From: Clostridium akagii DSM 12554
GTDB taxonomy: Bacteria; Bacillota; Clostridia; Clostridiales; Clostridiaceae
Assembly (NCBI RefSeq): GCF_000686725.1
Contig: NZ_JMLK01000014.1
Span: forward strand, 62,001-126,000
Length of the DNA: 64,000 nt
Direction: 5' to 3'
Shown here piece by piece: positions 26,496 through 34,887 of this stretch. The first letter of the stretch is position 1; each line of letters begins with the position of its first letter. Both the position numbers and the translations under genes were made by a program. Below the pieces are notes generated by a model that had not been told where the DNA came from, searched no databases, and saw nothing but the letters and a program-made list of their open reading frames with translations.

Positions 26496-28214
26496 TTAGA
26501 ACAAGAAATATCTCTGAGCCATAGCTACTTCTTCAATTGGTTCACAGGTTAACACTTCCCCATCAACCTTAACTTCATAAGTTTCCGGATCAACTTCGAT
26601 TTTAGGGGTTTTATCATTTAATATCATATCTTTTTTCCCTATATTCCTGCAATTTTTTACTGGCAACAATATCTTTTCTAAATTTAACCTTTTAATGTTA
26701 CCGTTTTTAAGGGCTTCTTGTGATACAAATGTTATGCAAGTGCTATATTTTGCTTTTCCAAAGGCTCCAAACATATTTTTATATATTACAGGTTGTGGTG
26801 TTGGAATTGAAGCATTGGCATCACCCATTTTAGACGCTACGATAACTCCACCTTTAATAATCATTTCAGGTTTAACTCCAAATAAACAGGGTTTAAATAT
26901 TACTAGATCAGCATATTTACCTTTTTCAATGGAACCTACATATTTTGATATGCCATGAGTTATGGCAGGATTAATTGTATACTTTGATATATATCTTTTA
27001 ACTCTAAAATTATCATTGTCTCCAGTTTCCTCTTTTAATGCTCCACGCTGCTTCTTCATTTTATCAGCTGTCTGCCAAGTTCTTATAACAACCTCTCCAA
27101 CTCTTCCCATTGCCTGAGAATCTGAGCTTAGCATGCTAAAAATGCCTAGATCATGCATAATGTCTTCGGCAGCTATAGTTTCTGGTCTTATTCTTGAATC
27201 CGCAAAGGCTACATCTTCCGGAACTTTGCTGTCTAAATGATGGCAAACCATAAGCATATCCAAATGTTCATCTATAGTATTCACAGTATATGGTCTTGTG
27301 GGATTAGTTGACGATGGCAAAACATTTGGGAATGCTGCTATTCTCATAAGATCAGGCGCATGACCACCACCTGCCCCTTCTGTGTGGTACGTATGAATTG
27401 TTCTACCTGCAATAGCCTTAATGGTATCCTCAACAAAACCCGCTTCATTTAAAGTGTCTGTGTGGATTGCAACCTGTACATCGTATTTATCAGCCACTTT
27501 AAGACAAGTATCAATTGCTTTTGGTGTACTTCCCCAGTCTTCATGAAGTTTAAGCCCTATAGCGCCTGCCTCTACTTGTTCAATAAGTGCAGCTTCCGAA
27601 GAGCAGTTTCCTTTGCCAAGAAATCCCAGGTTCATTGGAAACCCCTCTGCTGATTCAAGCATTCTCTCAATATACCAAGATCCCGTAGTGCAAGTTGTTG
27701 CATTAGTACCATCCGCTGGCCCTGTTCCCCCACCTATCATGGTTGTTATTCCACTATAAAGCGCAGTTTCTATTTGCTGCGGTGATATAAAATGTATATG
27801 AGTGTCAACTCCACCTGCAGTTACAATCAATCCTTCTCCTGCTATGGCTTCAGTTGATGCCCCAACTACCATGTTTTCGTCCACATTGTCCATGATATCT
27901 GGATTTCCTGCTTTTCCTATTCCAACTATCTTTCCATCTTTAATTCCAATATCACCTTTTACAATTCCCCAGTGGTCTATTATTACAGCATTGGTTATTA
28001 CTAAATCTAACACCCCTTGGCTTCTATGTGCTTTTGCAGATTGACCCATTCCATCTCTAAGCGTCTTACCTCCACCAAATTTACACTCATCGCCGTAGGT
28101 AGCATAGTCCTTTTCAATTTCAATTATTAAATCTGTATCTGCTAATCTTATTTTATCACCTACTGTAGGACCATACATATTTGCATAATCCCTTCCTGAC
28201 ATTTTAAGACTCAT
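26496..28214 (-). CDS. ureC: Urease alpha subunit
   Basis: Catalytic subunit hydrolysing urea to ammonia and carbamate, 572 residues, full length. All nickel-site and catalytic residues are visible: [11 protein letters not shown] (two His), the carbamylated Lys in [22 protein letters not shown] (His), [14 protein letters not shown] (His), the flap VCHHLD (Cys-His) and LSSDSQAMG (Asp). It should therefore be active if nickel is supplied. The gene follows ureB without gap. Confidence 0.98.
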   Translation of the reverse strand: MSLKMSGRDYANMYGPTVGDKIRLADTDLIIEIEKDYATYGDECKFGGGKTLRDGMGQSAKAHRSQGVLDLVITNAVIIDHWGIVKGDIGIKDGKIVGIGKAGNPDIMDNVDENMVVGASTEAIAGEGLIVTAGGVDTHIHFISPQQIETALYSGITTMIGGGTGPADGTNATTCTTGSWYIERMLESAEGFPMNLGFLGKGNCSSEAALIEQVEAGAIGLKLHEDWGSTPKAIDTCLKVADKYDVQVAIHTDTLNEAGFVEDTIKAIAGRTIHTYHTEGAGGGHAPDLMRIAAFPNVLPSSTNPTRPYTVNTIDEHLDMLMVCHHLDSKVPEDVAFADSRIRPETIAAEDIMHDLGIFSMLSSDSQAMGRVGEVVIRTWQTADKMKKQRGALKEETGDNDNFRVKRYISKYTINPAITHGISKYVGSIEKGKYADLVIFKPCLFGVKPEMIIKGGVIVASKMGDANASIPTPQPVIYKNMFGAFGKAKYSTCITFVSQEALKNGNIKRLNLEKILLPVKNCRNIGKKDMILNDKTPKIEVDPETYEVKVDGEVLTCEPIEEVAMAQRYFLF

Positions 28215-28586
28215 CTATTTCACTCCTTTAAATCCAAGTTCTCTTGCTTTTTTAAGGCTTTTTTCTTTAATATCTGGGTCCAGTGTTGACCCTTGAGTTA
28301 AACCATTTAATCCATATACTTCTTTTTTTCCGCCTAGCTCAACTAGTTCAACACTTTTTTCTTCCCCAGGCTCAAATCTTACTGCTGTTCCTGAAGCTAT
28401 GTTTAACCTCATCCCAAAGGCTGCTTCCCTATCAAAGTTCAACATTTTATTTACCTCAAAAAAATGGAAGTGAGATCCTACCTGAATAGGTCTGTCTGCA
28501 TTGCTTGTAACGGTTATTTGTTTTGTAACCTTGCCTTTATTACACTCTATCTCACTGCTACTTATTATTATTTCACCAGGTATCAT
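28215..28586 (-). CDS. ureB: Urease beta subunit
   Basis: About 123 residues starting [16 protein letters not shown], with [15 protein letters not shown] and [13 protein letters not shown] typical of UreB. The ATG at 28586 is behind AAAGGA; the GTG at 28604 lies in the ribosome site. Separate ureA and ureB genes match the three-subunit Firmicutes arrangement. Confidence 0.95.
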   Translation of the reverse strand: MIPGEIIISSSEIECNKGKVTKQITVTSNADRPIQVGSHFHFFEVNKMLNFDREAAFGMRLNIASGTAVRFEPGEEKSVELVELGGKKEVYGLNGLTQGSTLDPDIKEKSLKKARELGFKGVK

Positions 28587-28615
28587 ATAATCATTTCCTT
28601 TCACTCTACATTAGA

Positions 28616-28918
28616 TTATCTAATTGGATTATGAACCGTGACAAGCTTTGTTCCATCTTTAAAGGTTGCCTCAATTTGTATATCAGGTATCATGCTGGAA
28701 ACTCCACTCATTACATCCTCTTCCTTTAATATTTTAGCACCAAACTGCATTAATTCACTTACACTTTTTCCATCTCTAGCAGCTTCCATTAGTTCTGAAC
28801 TTATAAGAGATATTGCCTCAGGGTAATTTAGCTTTAACCCTCTTTCCATTCTTTTTCTCGCTAAGCTTCCTGCATAATGAAGCATAAGCTTATCTATTTC
28901 TTTTGGCATTAAATGCAT
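28616..28918 (-). CDS. ureA: Urease gamma subunit
   Basis: About 100 residues, first gene of the operon. [25 protein letters not shown] and [24 protein letters not shown] are characteristic. ATG 28918 lies 8 nt after AAAGGTGG. Confidence 0.95.
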   Translation of the reverse strand: MHLMPKEIDKLMLHYAGSLARKRMERGLKLNYPEAISLISSELMEAARDGKSVSELMQFGAKILKEEDVMSGVSSMIPDIQIEATFKDGTKLVTVHNPIR

Positions 28919-29018
28919 TATAAAAACCACCTTTCTTAATACAAATTTTAAAATGATACATTCTAATAGTCTATGAAAATCCTTTTTAAAACTTTACAAT
29001 TTTATTATTTATTTTAAT

Positions 29019-29046
29019 ATTTTACCACTGATTTAATATAAATCAA
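29019..29046 (-). promoter_or_regulatory. Candidate urease promoter
   Basis: TTGATT (29041-29046), 16 nt, TAAAAT (29019-29024) on the minus strand, about 100 nt upstream of ureA. No clear nitrogen-control (GlnR/TnrA) palindrome was seen. Confidence 0.4.
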
Positions 29047-29062
29047 CTTTTTTCTATAAAAA

Positions 29063-29092
29063 AGTTACCAACATTTGAAATTGTTGGTAACT
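29063..29092 (-). terminator. Terminator of the CBS-domain gene
   Basis: AGTTACCAACA and its complement form an 11-bp stem with an 8-nt loop, followed on the minus strand by a T-run. Confidence 0.75.
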
Positions 29093-29155
29093 AGAATTTA
29101 GGCATTTGATACAAAATAAACTAGCATACTCGCTTGTTATTTTTTTGAAGACGCC

Positions 29156-29578
29156 CTAAGCTTGAATTTTAATTTTTTTGTATGACTTTTCATAGTAGTA
29201 GTTTATTATGTCGCTTCTTTTTATCATACCTATAAAAACATTATCATCATCTACTACCGGTATAAAGTTTTGATTCACTGCCTTGGAAAGCAAATCTTCA
29301 ATATCAGAATCTATATGCACGGGTTTATTTATTACACGCCTTGGCACCTCACAAAGCTGTACCTTTGTAGTATTATTAAAATTTAAATCAGGTGTATTTT
29401 TTAATTTCCATAACAAATCGCCTTCTGTTAATGTTCCAATATACTTTCCGTCTCCATCTAATATAGGTATTGCTGCATATCTATGATATTCCATCCTTTC
29501 AAGTGCCTGTCTCATTGTAGAGGTAAGTTCTTCACATACCACTTCACTTTTAGGTGTTATAAAAAATGCTATATTCAT
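29156..29578 (-). CDS. CBS-pair protein
   Basis: About 140 residues consisting only of two CBS repeats (AIPILDGDGKYIGTLTEGDLLWKL and FIPVVDDDNVFIGMIKRSDIINYY). Such stand-alone pairs bind adenosyl nucleotides and regulate partners; the partner here is unknown. ATG 29578 is preceded by GAGGAT; an upstream start at 29623 is not supported. A 12-nt run of unrelated sequence follows before its terminator. Confidence 0.85.
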   Translation of the reverse strand: MNIAFFITPKSEVVCEELTSTMRQALERMEYHRYAAIPILDGDGKYIGTLTEGDLLWKLKNTPDLNFNNTTKVQLCEVPRRVINKPVHIDSDIEDLLSKAVNQNFIPVVDDDNVFIGMIKRSDIINYYYEKSYKKIKIQA

Positions 29579-29830
29579 ATTTGTATCCTCACTTTCATTT
29601 ATAAAAAAATAACTATGTAGCATTAACTTATTGTCATAATTAATTTTTGTTGCAAACTAATTATAGCAATAGTTTCTTTAAATACAATTAATTATTTTTT
29701 AATTTTATGTGAATTCATGATTTTTTATCACTTTAACATGATACTCCCAATTTTATAGAAAATAAAGTGTTATTTCAAACGTTTACATATATATTAATTA
29801 ATGCTTATATTATAAATCTTGATTTTCCTA

Positions 29831-29859
29831 TTGACACTTATATTTTTCTATGTTAAATT
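29831..29859 (+). promoter_or_regulatory. Promoter of the gpx genes
   Basis: Perfect TTGACA (29831-29836), 17 nt, TAAATT (29854-29859). The 301-nt region between the CBS gene and gpx otherwise holds only AT-rich sequence and the OhrR operator. Confidence 0.75.
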
Positions 29860-29864
29860 ATAGA

Positions 29865-29894
29865 TACAAACAAATTGCGTACAATTTAATTGTA
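29865..29894 (+). promoter_or_regulatory. Tandem OhrR operator
   Basis: Two abutting 15-mers: TACAAACAAATTGCG (29865-29879) and the perfect palindrome TACAATTTAATTGTA (29880-29894). The second matches the Bacillus OhrR half-operator pattern TACAATT-A-AATTGTA. The site starts at the expected transcription start, where a bound repressor would block initiation. An OhrR gene lies 1.2 kb downstream. Confidence 0.75.
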
Positions 29895-29924
29895 ATTAAT
29901 ATAATTTTATATGGAGATGATTTT

Positions 29925-30410
29925 ATGAATATTTATGATTTTAATGCTAAAACTGCTTCTGAGAAAGAAATTTCCCTTTCAAGCTTTAAAGGTAAGGTTT
30001 TAATAATTGCAAACACTGCTAGTAATTGTGGTTTTACACCTCAGTATAAAGATCTAGAAGATTTATATAAAAAATTTGGTAATGATAAGTTTGAAATACT
30101 TGCTTTCCCATGTAATCAATTTTTAGGTCAAGAACCTGGAACTAACGATGAAATTCAAAACTTTTGTGAAATTAACTATGGAGTAACCTTCCCTGTTTTT
30201 GCTAAGATAGATGTTAACGGTGATAATGCTGATCCAATATTTAAATTTTTAAGAAAAAACAGTTCTGGAATTCTTGGAGACAGTATCAAATGGAATTTCA
30301 CAAAATTTATAATAGATTCACAAGGTAATGTTGTAGATAGGTTTGCACCTACTACATCCCCAAAAAAGCTTGAAAGCACTATAGAAAACTTAATCAAAAA
30401 TGCTAAATAA
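29925..30410 (+). CDS. Glutathione peroxidase-family thiol peroxidase 1
   Basis: 161-residue Gpx/BtuE-type peroxidase, with a Cys rather than selenocysteine at the peroxidatic site (NTASNCGFTPQY). FPCNQFLGQEPG, the likely resolving Cys in QNFCEINYG, and the KWNFTKF motif follow. Probably thioredoxin-dependent and aimed at hydroperoxides. ATG 29925 follows GGAG; the longer frame from 29850 begins inside the promoter and is rejected. First gene after the OhrR operator. Confidence 0.92.
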   Translation: MNIYDFNAKTASEKEISLSSFKGKVLIIANTASNCGFTPQYKDLEDLYKKFGNDKFEILAFPCNQFLGQEPGTNDEIQNFCEINYGVTFPVFAKIDVNGDNADPIFKFLRKNSSGILGDSIKWNFTKFIIDSQGNVVDRFAPTTSPKKLESTIENLIKNAK

Positions 30411-30455
30411 AAGTACTAGGTACAAAAGGAAATAAAATTTTAGGAGGTAATATAA

Positions 30456-31001
30456 ATGTCAATTTATGATTTTAACGCTAAAACAATTAATGGAGAAGAG
30501 GTTTCACTAGAAAAATACAAAGGTGAAGTATTAATAATAGCAAATACAGCTAGTAAGTGCGGTTTTACTCCTCAATACAAAGATTTAGAATTGCTATATA
30601 AAAAATATAAAGATAGAGGTTTTAATGTTTTAGGTTTCCCTTCAAATCAATTTGCAGAACAAGAACCAGGAAATAGTAGTGATATTCAAAAGTTTTGTGA
30701 AATCAATTATGGAGTAACCTTTGATTTATTTGAAAAAGGTGATGTACGAGGAAAAGATGCTCAACCACTATTTAAATATCTATCAGAAGAAAAAGAATTT
30801 AAAGGTCTTGACCTAAATCACCCAAGTGGTAAAATTCTTAATGCTATGTTAAAAGAAAAATTCCCTGAGACTTTAGTAGGTAACGGTATAAAATGGAACT
30901 TTACAAAATTCTTAATAAATAGAGATGGAGAAGTTGTAGGTAGATTTGAACCAACTACTGAACCACTTGACATGGAAGAAGAAATTTTAAAATTATTATA
31001 A
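30456..31001 (+). CDS. Glutathione peroxidase-family thiol peroxidase 2
   Basis: 181-residue paralogue of the preceding gene. Peroxidatic Cys in NTASKCGFTPQY, resolving Cys in QKFCEINYG, and KWNFTKF are conserved. It is longer by an insert (LSEEKEFKGLDLNHPSGK) around residues 110-135 that the first copy lacks, the usual long-form Gpx layout. It replaces Cys by Ser in FPSNQF. AGGAGG precedes the ATG; probably same transcript as copy 1. Confidence 0.92.
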   Translation: MSIYDFNAKTINGEEVSLEKYKGEVLIIANTASKCGFTPQYKDLELLYKKYKDRGFNVLGFPSNQFAEQEPGNSSDIQKFCEINYGVTFDLFEKGDVRGKDAQPLFKYLSEEKEFKGLDLNHPSGKILNAMLKEKFPETLVGNGIKWNFTKFLINRDGEVVGRFEPTTEPLDMEEEILKLL

Positions 31002-31109
31002 TATTACCTCTTTCACTACACACCGTTTTTTGATAGACTATTAAATATATAAAAGGCATCTGAAAGAAAATAACAAGTGAAAGATGCCTGAATTAGGAAG
31101 TGGTGCATT

Positions 31110-31547
31110 ATGAATTACGATATGCTAAAATTAGACAATCAATTATGCTTTGCATTGTATGCTTGTTCTCGTGAAATTACAAAACATTACAAACCGGAAC
31201 TTGATAAACTTGGAATTACCTATACACAATATGTCACTTTGATGGTGTTATGGGAAAAAGATAATATTACAGTAAAGGAACTTGGAAGCAAATTACACCT
31301 TGATTCCGGCACATTAACCCCCCTACTAAAAAAATTAGAAGCAAAGGGAATAGTAACAAGAGCTAGAGATAGTCAAGATGAACGTAATGTTTATGTTTCT
31401 CTTACTGAAAGTGGCGTTATATTAAAGGATAAGGCTATAGAAATTCCGAAAAAAATGGCATGTATTCCAGATCATTCCCCGGAGCAACTTATAGCTTTAA
31501 GAGCAGAAATAAATAACTTACTGGGAAGCTTTGAAAAACTACAATAA
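31110..31547 (+). CDS. ohrR: Organic-peroxide-sensing MarR repressor OhrR
   Basis: 145-residue MarR protein of the OhrR group: LDNQLCFALYACSREI carries the reactive Cys13 (equivalent to Cys15 of B. subtilis OhrR) plus Cys19. The winged helix with LHLDSGTLTPLLKKLEAKG and the DERNVYVSLT wing are typical. Oxidation of Cys by organic peroxides should release the operator at 29865-29894 and derepress the two peroxidases. Confidence 0.9.
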   Translation: MNYDMLKLDNQLCFALYACSREITKHYKPELDKLGITYTQYVTLMVLWEKDNITVKELGSKLHLDSGTLTPLLKKLEAKGIVTRARDSQDERNVYVSLTESGVILKDKAIEIPKKMACIPDHSPEQLIALRAEINNLLGSFEKLQ

Positions 31548-31561
31548 ATATCCAATAAGAA

Positions 31562-31609
31562 AAAAGGAAGCAAGGAAATCTGTTAAAACAAATTTCCTTG
31601 CTTCCTTTT
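31562..31609. terminator. Strong bidirectional terminator
   Basis: An 18-bp perfect stem (AAAAGGAAGCAAGGAAAT) with a 12-nt loop between the convergent ohrR (+) and mntH (-), with A and T ends on both sides. Confidence 0.85.
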
Positions 31610-31644
31610 AACTTGTCACTTGAAACTTACCTTGTGTTTTTACT

Positions 31645-32895
31645 TTATAAGTAACTAACAAGCAGTGCTATGTTCAGCACTGTAACAACAATACCGATTA
31701 CCCAAAGTGCTATTTTATCAAGCATGGAATTAACGTATTTTCCCATTACTTTTTTTGAAGATGTAAGATATATTTGAATGAACACTGTTATTGGAAGCTG
31801 TATGCTTAAAAACATCTGTGAATATATTAATCCTTTAAAAGGGTCACTAATAAAAAATATAATAATAAGTGCTACAAATAAAGTTATACATACTCCTGCT
31901 CTTGAATGGCCATCACTCATGTCATATGGTTCTCCAAACATACCAGCAAAAATACTTCCCCCTGCCATACCTGCAGTAACAGTTGATGCAAGTCCCGCGA
32001 ATAAAAGCGCCAGTGCAAAAACTATTGAGGCTCCATTGCCTAAAAGTGGCTTTAGCATTTGCTGAGCTTGATCAAGAGCCGACACCGGAATTCTACTAAC
32101 AAAAAAAGTACTTGCAGCTAATATAATCATTGCACTGTTTATTAACCATCCGATTATCATTGAAAAAAGTGTATCCACAAATTCATATTTAAGTTGCTTT
32201 TTGATAGTGTTATCACCTTTTAAATTCCATTGTCTACTCTGTATAATTTCAGAGTGCAAAAACAAATTATGTGGCATAACTACCGCACCAAGCACACTCA
32301 TTATTATTGGCAGTGAACCCAGTGGAAAAGTCGGCGTAACAAAACCCACTGCTACACTTTTCCATTGAACATGTACAAGTGTCAATTCAAATATAAAAGA
32401 TATTCCTATTATAGAAACAAATCCTATTATCCATTTTTCTAGAGTTTTATAAGAATTACCAAATAGCATCCAAAGTACAACTAAAAGCATAATAATTGAA
32501 CCTATTTTTATTGGTATTTTGAACAGCATATTTAATGCTATTGCTCCGCCTAAAAGTTCTGCCATAGCAGTGAGTATACAAGCAATTACCGCTGTGGAAA
32601 GTACCACATTTTTTACAGCAGGCTTAGTATGTTTAGTCGTTGCTTCTGAAAGACAGTCTCCTGTTACAATTCCAAGATGAGCTGCATTATGTTGAAGTAT
32701 TATAAGCATTATAGTAGACAATGATACTATCCATAATAGCGTATATCCATAACTTGAACCAGCTGCTACATTTGATGCCCAATTTCCTGGATCTATAAAA
32801 CCTACAGTTACAATAAGACCTGGCCCAATATATTTTATAATATCCAATGCTGATCTTTTGGGTTTGTTACCACCACTAAGGATGTTAAATTTCAT
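31645..32895 (-). CDS. mntH: NRAMP-family divalent metal transporter
   Basis: 416-residue membrane transporter with about eleven helices. The metal-binding helix 1 motif DPGNWAS and the helix 6 motif MPHNLFLHS, with its Met-Pro-His-Asn set, are intact, consistent with Mn2+/Fe2+ import driven by protons. CCGGAGG precedes the ATG. The upstream gap holds a TAACTAATAGTTA palindrome and a duplicated TTGATGTATAA, possible metalloregulator sites. Neighbouring oxidative-stress genes fit a manganese role. Confidence 0.88.
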   Translation of the reverse strand: MKFNILSGGNKPKRSALDIIKYIGPGLIVTVGFIDPGNWASNVAAGSSYGYTLLWIVSLSTIMLIILQHNAAHLGIVTGDCLSEATTKHTKPAVKNVVLSTAVIACILTAMAELLGGAIALNMLFKIPIKIGSIIMLLVVLWMLFGNSYKTLEKWIIGFVSIIGISFIFELTLVHVQWKSVAVGFVTPTFPLGSLPIIMSVLGAVVMPHNLFLHSEIIQSRQWNLKGDNTIKKQLKYEFVDTLFSMIIGWLINSAMIILAASTFFVSRIPVSALDQAQQMLKPLLGNGASIVFALALLFAGLASTVTAGMAGGSIFAGMFGEPYDMSDGHSRAGVCITLFVALIIIFFISDPFKGLIYSQMFLSIQLPITVFIQIYLTSSKKVMGKYVNSMLDKIALWVIGIVVTVLNIALLVSYL

Positions 32896-33056
32896 AAATT
32901 TACCTCCGGTGAAAATATAAATAATTCTGATTTTATCTGAATTACCTATTTATAAGTATGTTAACATTATACATCAATAACTATTAGTTATACATCAAAA
33001 AAATAACTAGTCAGTATGCTAGTCTATTTTGCGTCAGATGCCTTAATAAAAAAGAT

Positions 33057-33091
33057 AACGTTAGTATTATAAAAAATATAACGCTAACGTT
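33057..33091 (-). terminator. Terminator of the Spo0E-like gene
   Basis: Fifteen-base arms (AACGTTAGTATTATA with two mismatches) around an A5 loop, followed on the minus strand by a T6 tract. Confidence 0.65.
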
Positions 33092-33106
33092 AACATAAAT
33101 TGTCAA

Positions 33107-33265
33107 TTAAAATATTATTTTCATTTGCTTTGCGTAATATTTTTCTATAAGCTTGTCCAACTTTTGACTGAGTTTTACAACATTAAACTTAGTTAGTTGT
33201 TCTTCACTTTTTAACACATCATTAAGCAAATCTCTAAGCATTTCTATTTCTTCTTCTAAACTCAC
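33107..33265 (-). CDS. Spo0E-like aspartyl-phosphate phosphatase
   Basis: About 52 residues forming the two-helix Spo0E family hairpin: EEIEMLRDLLNDVL then the KLSQKLDKLIEKYY helix with the SQ-x-LD signature. Such proteins dephosphorylate Spo0A~P and delay sporulation. The GTG at 33265 lies after AAGGA; the longer frame to 33319 includes a Cys-rich stretch with no ribosome site and is unlikely. Stands alone. Confidence 0.75.
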   Translation of the reverse strand: MSLEEEIEMLRDLLNDVLKSEEQLTKFNVVKLSQKLDKLIEKYYAKQMKIIF

Positions 33266-33550
33266 ATAAATCAACTTCCTTCTACAACTCCAGCACACAA
33301 TAGTGCGAGTATTTCTCAAATCAAGTGGCTGTATAATTTAAGACGACATACATTATTATACATTTATAATGCCATTATGACAATACATTATTAAAATAAT
33401 TATATAATTTCATATAATTTCTACAATCAATCCACACATTAAATCAACATTTTTTTTATTTAAAATAAATTCATTATAATAAATTCATTATTCTTAACAT
33501 TATGCTATAATTTATTAATAAATGATTTTGCACAACAGGAGGTTACACCT

Positions 33551-34387
33551 ATGATTTTTTCCAACTTTCACACCCACAGCTATTTTTGTGATGGCATAGG
33601 AAATCCAGAAGAATACGTACTAAAAGCAATACAATCTAATTTTAATTCTTTAGGTTTTTCTAGTCATGCACCTCTTCCCTTTAGTAATTCTTGGACTATG
33701 AAGGAAGAAGATGTTAATAGATACTTGAACACTATAATAAATTTAAAGAAAAAATATACAGATACAATTCAAATTTACCTTGGTATGGAAGTAGATTATA
33801 TTCAAAATTTAATAAGTCCTACTGATGAAAAATTTAAAAAATTAGACTATACTATTGGTTCAGTCCATATGCTTAAAAACGAAGCTACCGGTGAATATCT
33901 GGCTGTTGACGGAGATGAAGATGAATATATAGAACTTATAACTTCCGCATTTAACAATGATGTTAAAGCTTTTGTACATAAATATTATGAGCAAATCCAA
34001 ACAATGGTGCTAAAAAATACACCATCCATAGTTGGCCACCTTGACCTAATTAAAAAGCATAACAAGAATAATAAATATTTTGATGAAAATGAAGACTGGT
34101 ACAAACTAGAAATTATGAAAACTTTAAATGTTATATCTAAGGCTAATACCATTTTAGAAATGAACACTGGTGGAAAGGTGCGTGGTTACACTAATGATTT
34201 TTATCCAAGCAATTGGATAGTTGATGAATGCAGAAAACTTAACATTCCCTTGATTTTAAGTTCAGATGCCCATAATCCAAGCTATGTAAATGCATATTTT
34301 GAAGAAGCTTCAGCCATTTTAAAAGGTGCAGGATATACAAATCAACATGTCCTTCTTGATAATATTTGGCAAACGGCACCTCTTTAA
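33551..34387 (+). CDS. PHP-domain histidinol-phosphatase-like protein
   Basis: 278-residue PHP phosphoesterase of the HisJ/HisK type. Metal-binding motifs NFHTHSYFCDG, FSSHAP, GMEVDYI, GSVHML, GHLDLI and SSDAHNP are all visible. In Bacillus-type bacteria this family performs the histidinol-phosphate step; no other his genes are here. AGGAGG precedes the ATG. A TATAAT at 33506-33511 is the likely -10 box. Confidence 0.85.
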   Translation: MIFSNFHTHSYFCDGIGNPEEYVLKAIQSNFNSLGFSSHAPLPFSNSWTMKEEDVNRYLNTIINLKKKYTDTIQIYLGMEVDYIQNLISPTDEKFKKLDYTIGSVHMLKNEATGEYLAVDGDEDEYIELITSAFNNDVKAFVHKYYEQIQTMVLKNTPSIVGHLDLIKKHNKNNKYFDENEDWYKLEIMKTLNVISKANTILEMNTGGKVRGYTNDFYPSNWIVDECRKLNIPLILSSDAHNPSYVNAYFEEASAILKGAGYTNQHVLLDNIWQTAPL

Positions 34388-34402
34388 TTTATACTTAAAA
34401 AG

Positions 34403-34436
34403 CAGTCCCTATGCTGTTTTTTCAGCATAGGGACTG
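34403..34436 (-). terminator. Terminator of the HxlR gene
   Basis: A 14-bp perfect stem (CAGTCCCTATGCTG) with a 6-nt loop; on the minus strand it is followed by CTTTTTA. It also separates the convergent PHP gene. Confidence 0.8.
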
Positions 34437-34439
34437 TGA

Positions 34440-34748
34440 TTAGCTCCATTTTTCTGCCCACTTTTGAATTTCATCCATAGCCTTTCCTAATGCCTCACCT
34501 TTTTCTGTCAGTGAATATTCTATACGTACAGGCATTTCAGGAAAGACTTTTCTAGTTAATATGCCCTTCTCCTCTAATTCCTTAAATCTCTCAGTAAGCA
34601 TTCTGGCACTTAAATTAGGTATAATCACCTGCATATCGGAAAACCTTTTTTTCCCATCCAATAATGATTTTATAATAAGCCCAGTCCATTTTTTACCTAA
34701 AAGCTCAAAGGCAGCTTCAAACCTAGGACACATTTCATATTTATCCAT
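34440..34748 (-). CDS. HxlR-family transcriptional regulator
   Basis: About 102 residues, winged-helix HxlR type: LLGKKWTGLIIKSLLDGKKRFSDM and LSARMLTERFKELEEKGIL. A single Cys near the front (YEMCPRF) matches the redox-sensing position of some members. ATG 34748 lies 9 nt after GGAG. Its target is not evident; it is divergent from the ger operon. Confidence 0.85.
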   Translation of the reverse strand: MDKYEMCPRFEAAFELLGKKWTGLIIKSLLDGKKRFSDMQVIIPNLSARMLTERFKELEEKGILTRKVFPEMPVRIEYSLTEKGEALGKAMDEIQKWAEKWS

Positions 34749-34824
34749 GTTAATCAACTCCTTAACCTATTTTAACATATTAACTTGATAAAAGTAAGTA
34801 GCTTATTAAATAATACACAATAAT

Positions 34825-34856
34825 ACTATAGTACTTTATATTTATTAACATATAAT
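34825..34856 (+). promoter_or_regulatory. Candidate forespore (sigma-G type) promoter of the ger operon
   Basis: ACTATA (34825-34830), 18 nt, CATATAAT (34849-34856). The -10 agrees with CATA-type forespore promoters, as expected for a germinant receptor; the -35 is only partly matched. Confidence 0.35.
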
Positions 34857-34887
34857 TTATGATTTTGTAGATACTAGATAATAAAAG

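Noticed and set aside
29850-29924. N-terminal extension of the first peroxidase
   Set aside because: It would start inside the -10 box of the promoter; the family begins at the ATG at 29925 behind GGAG.
31065-31090. Terminator between gpx 2 and ohrR
   Set aside because: AGGCATCT/AGATGCCT can pair, but there is no T-run and the sequence matches a dispersed repeat; read-through into ohrR is possible.
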